DNA of 64,000 bases from Polyangium spumosum. GTDB lineage: Bacteria; Myxococcota_A; Polyangia; Polyangiales; Polyangiaceae. The stretch lies in assembly GCF_009649845.1 (NCBI RefSeq), contig NZ_WJIE01000007.1, forward strand, positions 434,001 through 498,000. The letters run 5' to 3'. The notes beneath the pieces were generated by a model. That model was not told the DNA's origin and did no database searches. It saw nothing but the letters and a program-made list of their open reading frames with translations. The position numbers and the translations under genes were made by a program. Below are positions 61,348 through 64,000 of this stretch, piece by piece. Every line of letters begins with the position of its first letter. The stretch's first letter is position 1.

Positions 61348-63161
61348 GGATCAAACGGCCTACCGAACCCCCGCGGCGGCAGCTCCGCGAACGAAAAACC
61401 CTTCCGACCCTCGGTGATCCAGGTGAGCGAGGGGGACTCGAGATCCCGGTCGAGCTCGAAGCGCGCCGCGCGCGGGCCGCGGGGGCCGACGTCGAGCACC
61501 GTGACGCGCACGCCCGGCACCGTGAAGACGTCTCCCGGGGCGATCGGCGCGTCGCTGCTGCGGAAGAGCGCGCCGGGGCCCATCGGGAAGAGGCTGTGCT
61601 CCGGAGGCACGCGGACGTCGAGCGTCCGCGCGTCGCGCCGGAGGACGAGCACGTGGCCCGTCTGCGAGAGGATCCGGAAACGCGCGGGCAAACGGCCGCG
61701 CTCGTCGAGGGCGAACGGCAGGAAAAACGCGCTCGCCATGCAGCGGATCACCACGACCTCGGCGTCCTCGGGCGCCTCGATCTTCCCGCGCAGCTCGGCC
61801 GCGTTCACGGTGAAAGCGTCCGCGGAGCGCTGCTGCCTCCGCCCGATGAGCCACGCGGTCCCGGGGCCGTGCACGAGGTGCGCGAAGCCGAGCGCGATCG
61901 CGGCGAGGGCCGTGAGCTGCGCCGACGCGCGGCGTGGTCCGCTCGCCTCGGCGTCGCTCGACGCGGAGAACCAGGCGTGATCGAGCAACATGCCGACCGC
62001 GGGCGCGACGCCGAGCAAGCTCGCGCCGAGCACGCGCGGCGAGGGCACGACGGGCAGCACCGGCACGAGCGCGAGCAAGGATCCGAGCAAGAGCCACGCG
62101 ATCCGCGGGCGACGCGTGTCGTCCTGCGCTTCGAACGCGCGCTTGAGCGGCACGAAGACCAGGGCCGCGGTGCCGAGCGCGAGCAGCACGGGCAGGGCGA
62201 TCGAGGTGTTACCCGGCAGGAGCGTCTCGTCGTCGAGCGCGAGCCACGCGTCCGCGAGGAGCGTGAAGAACCGGCGCGGAACGGCGTACAAAAACGCGGT
62301 CGTCTCGCGGAACGGGTCCGTGTAGAAGCCCGAGCCGAACGAGCCGTAGCCGCCCCGGTGCCGCAAGAAGAGGTAACCCGCCGCGGGCAAGACGAAGGTC
62401 GAGACGAACGCCGCGCGCCGGAGGAGGCTCTCGCGGCTGCCCACGATCTCGAGGGCGAGCACGTAGCCGCCGAAGCAGACCGCGTACTCCCCGGAGAAGA
62501 GCGAGAGCGTGAACAGCGAGGTCGCGAGCGCGGCGTCGCCGAGCCTCCGCCCCTCGCGCCATCGCACGTGCGCGGCGAGGCCCGCGATCCCGAACGTCAG
62601 CGAGAGCAGCACCTCGCGGTTGGCGAGCCAAGCCAGCGGGATCGCGTGGGCGGGCGCGAGCGCGAAGACCGCCGTGGCGATCGCGGCGGCCCTCGGCGCG
62701 AGCGCGCGCCGGAAGAGGGCACGCGCGCCGAGCACCATCGCCGCCCACCAGGCGAACGAGTGCAGGTGCATCAGGAGCGGGGCGCCGCCGAACGCTTTGT
62801 GCTCAAAATATCGGAGCGCGCTCGCGAGAGGGCGAAAGAAGCGGATCTCGAGCTCGGGGTGCGCCCACCAGGGGAGCATGCCGCGCTCGACGAGGCTCGA
62901 GCGATCCGCGTCGTTGATGAAGTCGTAGAGCTCGAACGGGCCACGCTCGCCGGGGAACGTGCCCTCGATCATCGACGCCTGGAGGTAATCGTCGAGCAGG
63001 TAGGGCGTACGAATCGCGGGCGCGTAGACGATGACGCCGAGCAGCAAAACGAGGGCGAGGCCGAGCCAGGCCGGGCGACGTTTCGTCACTTCTGACAACG
63101 CTGCAATTGTCGCACGGGGCTGCGGCGCGCGGGAAGGCCTGGGGGCCGCGTCGTTCGTCAT
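61344..63161 (-). CDS. GT-C-like polytopic membrane protein
   Basis: 605 residues with about eleven transmembrane helices. The first periplasmic loop has a DDY motif (LLDDYLQASMI) resembling the acidic motif of GT-C glycosyltransferases that use lipid-linked sugars; the rest shows repeated Trp/His-rich loops (WWAHPELEIRFFRPL). The last ~170 residues are a soluble beta-rich domain. A mannosyl- or arabinosyl-type transferase is a reasonable guess, not proof. It is convergent with the acyltransferase gene, the stop codons overlapping. Confidence 0.6.
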   Translation of the reverse strand: MTNDAAPRPSRAPQPRATIAALSEVTKRRPAWLGLALVLLLGVIVYAPAIRTPYLLDDYLQASMIEGTFPGERGPFELYDFINDADRSSLVERGMLPWWAHPELEIRFFRPLASALRYFEHKAFGGAPLLMHLHSFAWWAAMVLGARALFRRALAPRAAAIATAVFALAPAHAIPLAWLANREVLLSLTFGIAGLAAHVRWREGRRLGDAALATSLFTLSLFSGEYAVCFGGYVLALEIVGSRESLLRRAAFVSTFVLPAAGYLFLRHRGGYGSFGSGFYTDPFRETTAFLYAVPRRFFTLLADAWLALDDETLLPGNTSIALPVLLALGTAALVFVPLKRAFEAQDDTRRPRIAWLLLGSLLALVPVLPVVPSPRVLGASLLGVAPAVGMLLDHAWFSASSDAEASGPRRASAQLTALAAIALGFAHLVHGPGTAWLIGRRQQRSADAFTVNAAELRGKIEAPEDAEVVVIRCMASAFFLPFALDERGRLPARFRILSQTGHVLVLRRDARTLDVRVPPEHSLFPMGPGALFRSSDAPIAPGDVFTVPGVRVTVLDVGPRGPRAARFELDRDLESPSLTWITEGRKGFSFAELPPRGFGRPFDP

Positions 63162-63184
63162 TGTCGAGATCGGCGAAGAGGGAG

Positions 63185-63213
63185 TTGTGGACGGCCCGGC
63201 ATTCGGGTAACGT
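63185..63213 (+). promoter_or_regulatory. Likely promoter of small Gly/Ser-rich lipoprotein gene
   Basis: TTGTGG (63185-63190), 17-base spacer, TAACGT (63208-63213). The GTG start follows 14 bases downstream, leaving a predicted leader of about 8 bases. Confidence 0.4.
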
Positions 63214-63227
63214 CAGACCACAAACTC

Positions 63228-63635
63228 GTGAAATACGCTAGCGTCACCTGGTTGGTCCTTGGTCTCTTCGCCGCGAGCTTCACGGCCTGCGCGACGGCCG
63301 AGCGGCCGGAGTTCGGCAACCAGCCTTCCGGCGGCGACGGCGGCTTCGGCGGAGAAGGCGGCGGATGGGGCGAGGGCGGCGGCGGCGAAGGCGGCTTCGG
63401 CGGGGCGGGACCCGCCAGCAGCTCGTCGAGCAGCTCGTCGAGCAGCTCCTCCAGCGGCGGCGGGCCGATGTGCACCTCGCAGTGCACCGCGGACTTCGAC
63501 TGCCAGAACACCTGCCCCGCGGCCCCGCAAGGCGCCTCCAACTGCTGCGACGTCCCGACCGGAAGCTGTTACACGGTCGGCTCGTTGACCTGCCCGACGG
63601 GGACGGGCGGCAGCGGCGGCACGCCAATGTATTGA
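63228..63635 (+). CDS. Small lipoprotein with Gly-rich and poly-Ser linkers
   Basis: 135 residues from GTG 63228. Lipobox FTAC (Cys 21), then a Gly-rich stretch and 13 consecutive Ser encoded by repeated AGCTCGTCG units, then a Cys-rich end (CTSQCTADFDCQNTC, NCCDVPTGSCY). The build is the same as in other small surface lipoproteins here. Function unknown. Confidence 0.72.
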   Translation: MKYASVTWLVLGLFAASFTACATAERPEFGNQPSGGDGGFGGEGGGWGEGGGGEGGFGGAGPASSSSSSSSSSSSSGGGPMCTSQCTADFDCQNTCPAAPQGASNCCDVPTGSCYTVGSLTCPTGTGGSGGTPMY

Positions 63636-63648
63636 CGGTTCGGCGCCC

Positions 63649-64000
63649 TCAGAAGCGCCGATCCACCCGGACGGCGATCGTCGGCCCGAGGCCCCAGGCG
63701 GCCCCGCGGCACGGCTCGATGTCGCCGTACTGGCAAGGAAACCGATCCACCACCCACACGAGGCCCGTCGACGCTCCGATCGCGAGTGATCCCGGCCCGC
63801 CGTTCCCCACGATCCATTGCCGCACGCCGAGGGTCGCATAGGCCCAGAGGTCGACGCCATATCCGCCGTCCAGGGTGATCGCGAGTCGCCGCGTCACGGG
63901 CACGTCGACGCCGCCCGTCAGGTGCGAGAGCGCGAATTGCGCCTGCTGCGTGTAGTAATTGCGGATGTAGGAGTAACCCATCTCCAGCCGCAGGTTCGCG
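63649..64000 (-). CDS. Outer-membrane beta-barrel protein (5' end outside window)
   Basis: The frame stays open to the window edge (codons for LRLEMGYSYIRNYY...), so at least 117 residues of the C-terminal part are seen. Alternating strands end in 'AVRVDRRF' with a C-terminal Phe, as recognised by the BAM machinery. Strand patterns such as RLAITLDGGYGVDLWAYATLG support a barrel. The Met at 63981 is probably internal. Confidence 0.65.
   Translation of the reverse strand, partial: ANLRLEMGYSYIRNYYTQQAQFALSHLTGGVDVPVTRRLAITLDGGYGVDLWAYATLGVRQWIVGNGGPGSLAIGASTGLVWVVDRFPCQYGDIEPCRGAAWGLGPTIAVRVDRRF

Overview
The window looks like a chromosomal piece of a large-genome myxobacterium, most probably order Polyangiales (Sorangium/Polyangium-like). 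The DNA is very GC-rich with strong G/C third-position bias. At least fifteen genes encode lipoproteins. One long surface protein ends in a MYXO-CTERM-like tail and a second shows a weaker version. The window also has DUF1592/DUF1552-type gene pairs, RsbR-like PAS-STAS proteins and EGF-like or RCC1-like secreted proteins. The taxonomic call is inference from content; no rRNA is present.

Layout. 1-1.2 kb: the end of an OmpA-domain gene, a small lipoprotein, a VanZ-like protein and a tRNA-Ala(GGC). 1.3-4.4 kb: an acyl-CoA dehydrogenase, then rimK overlapping an enoyl-CoA hydratase gene. 4.4-13 kb: surface proteins (beta-propeller lipoprotein, RCC1-like lipoprotein, small lipoprotein, 1148-residue MYXO-CTERM protein), interrupted by a PAS-STAS protein and closed by an intergenic minisatellite. 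13-21.7 kb: SDR, MscS channel with a cyclic-nucleotide domain, Cys-rich lipoprotein, a DnaJ-zinc-finger-like membrane protein, an ankyrin lipoprotein and a HelD-like helicase. 21.8-24.7 kb: a TetR regulator co-transcribed with a heme/copper-monooxygenase-like lipoprotein, divergent from an enoyl-CoA hydratase across two palindromic operators. 24.7-35 kb: a second PAS-STAS protein, an aldehyde dehydrogenase, a repeat-rich outer-membrane protein and a compositionally odd A/T-richer patch (about 30.3-32.1 kb).

35-43.2 kb carries the most striking gene: a 1145-residue fusion of two cyclic-nucleotide-binding domains, a BFD-type [2Fe-2S] domain, an FAD/NAD(P)H reductase and a complete nitric oxide synthase oxygenase domain. 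It is followed by a tandem receiver protein. Next come a polyprenol/phytol-kinase-like protein, a pectate-lyase-fold lipoprotein and a single-receiver protein. 43.6-46.7 kb: a four-CBS protein, and a two-gene unit of a radical SAM/SPASM enzyme with CBM48- and CBM34-like N-terminal domains plus a CAP-domain lipoprotein. 46.8-50.9 kb: a translationally coupled DUF1592/DUF1552/anchor-protein operon. 51-64 kb: a second copper-monooxygenase-like lipoprotein, a Nudix hydrolase, a HEIGH-type metalloprotease, an EGF-like protein with six 342-bp repeats, an acyltransferase, a GT-C-like membrane protein and an outer-membrane protein cut by the window edge.

Several genes share one arrangement: a -35/-10 promoter whose -10 box ends only 6-9 bases before the start codon, with no ribosome-binding site. 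This predicts leaderless or nearly leaderless mRNAs. No integrase, transposase, CRISPR array or phage gene was recognised.
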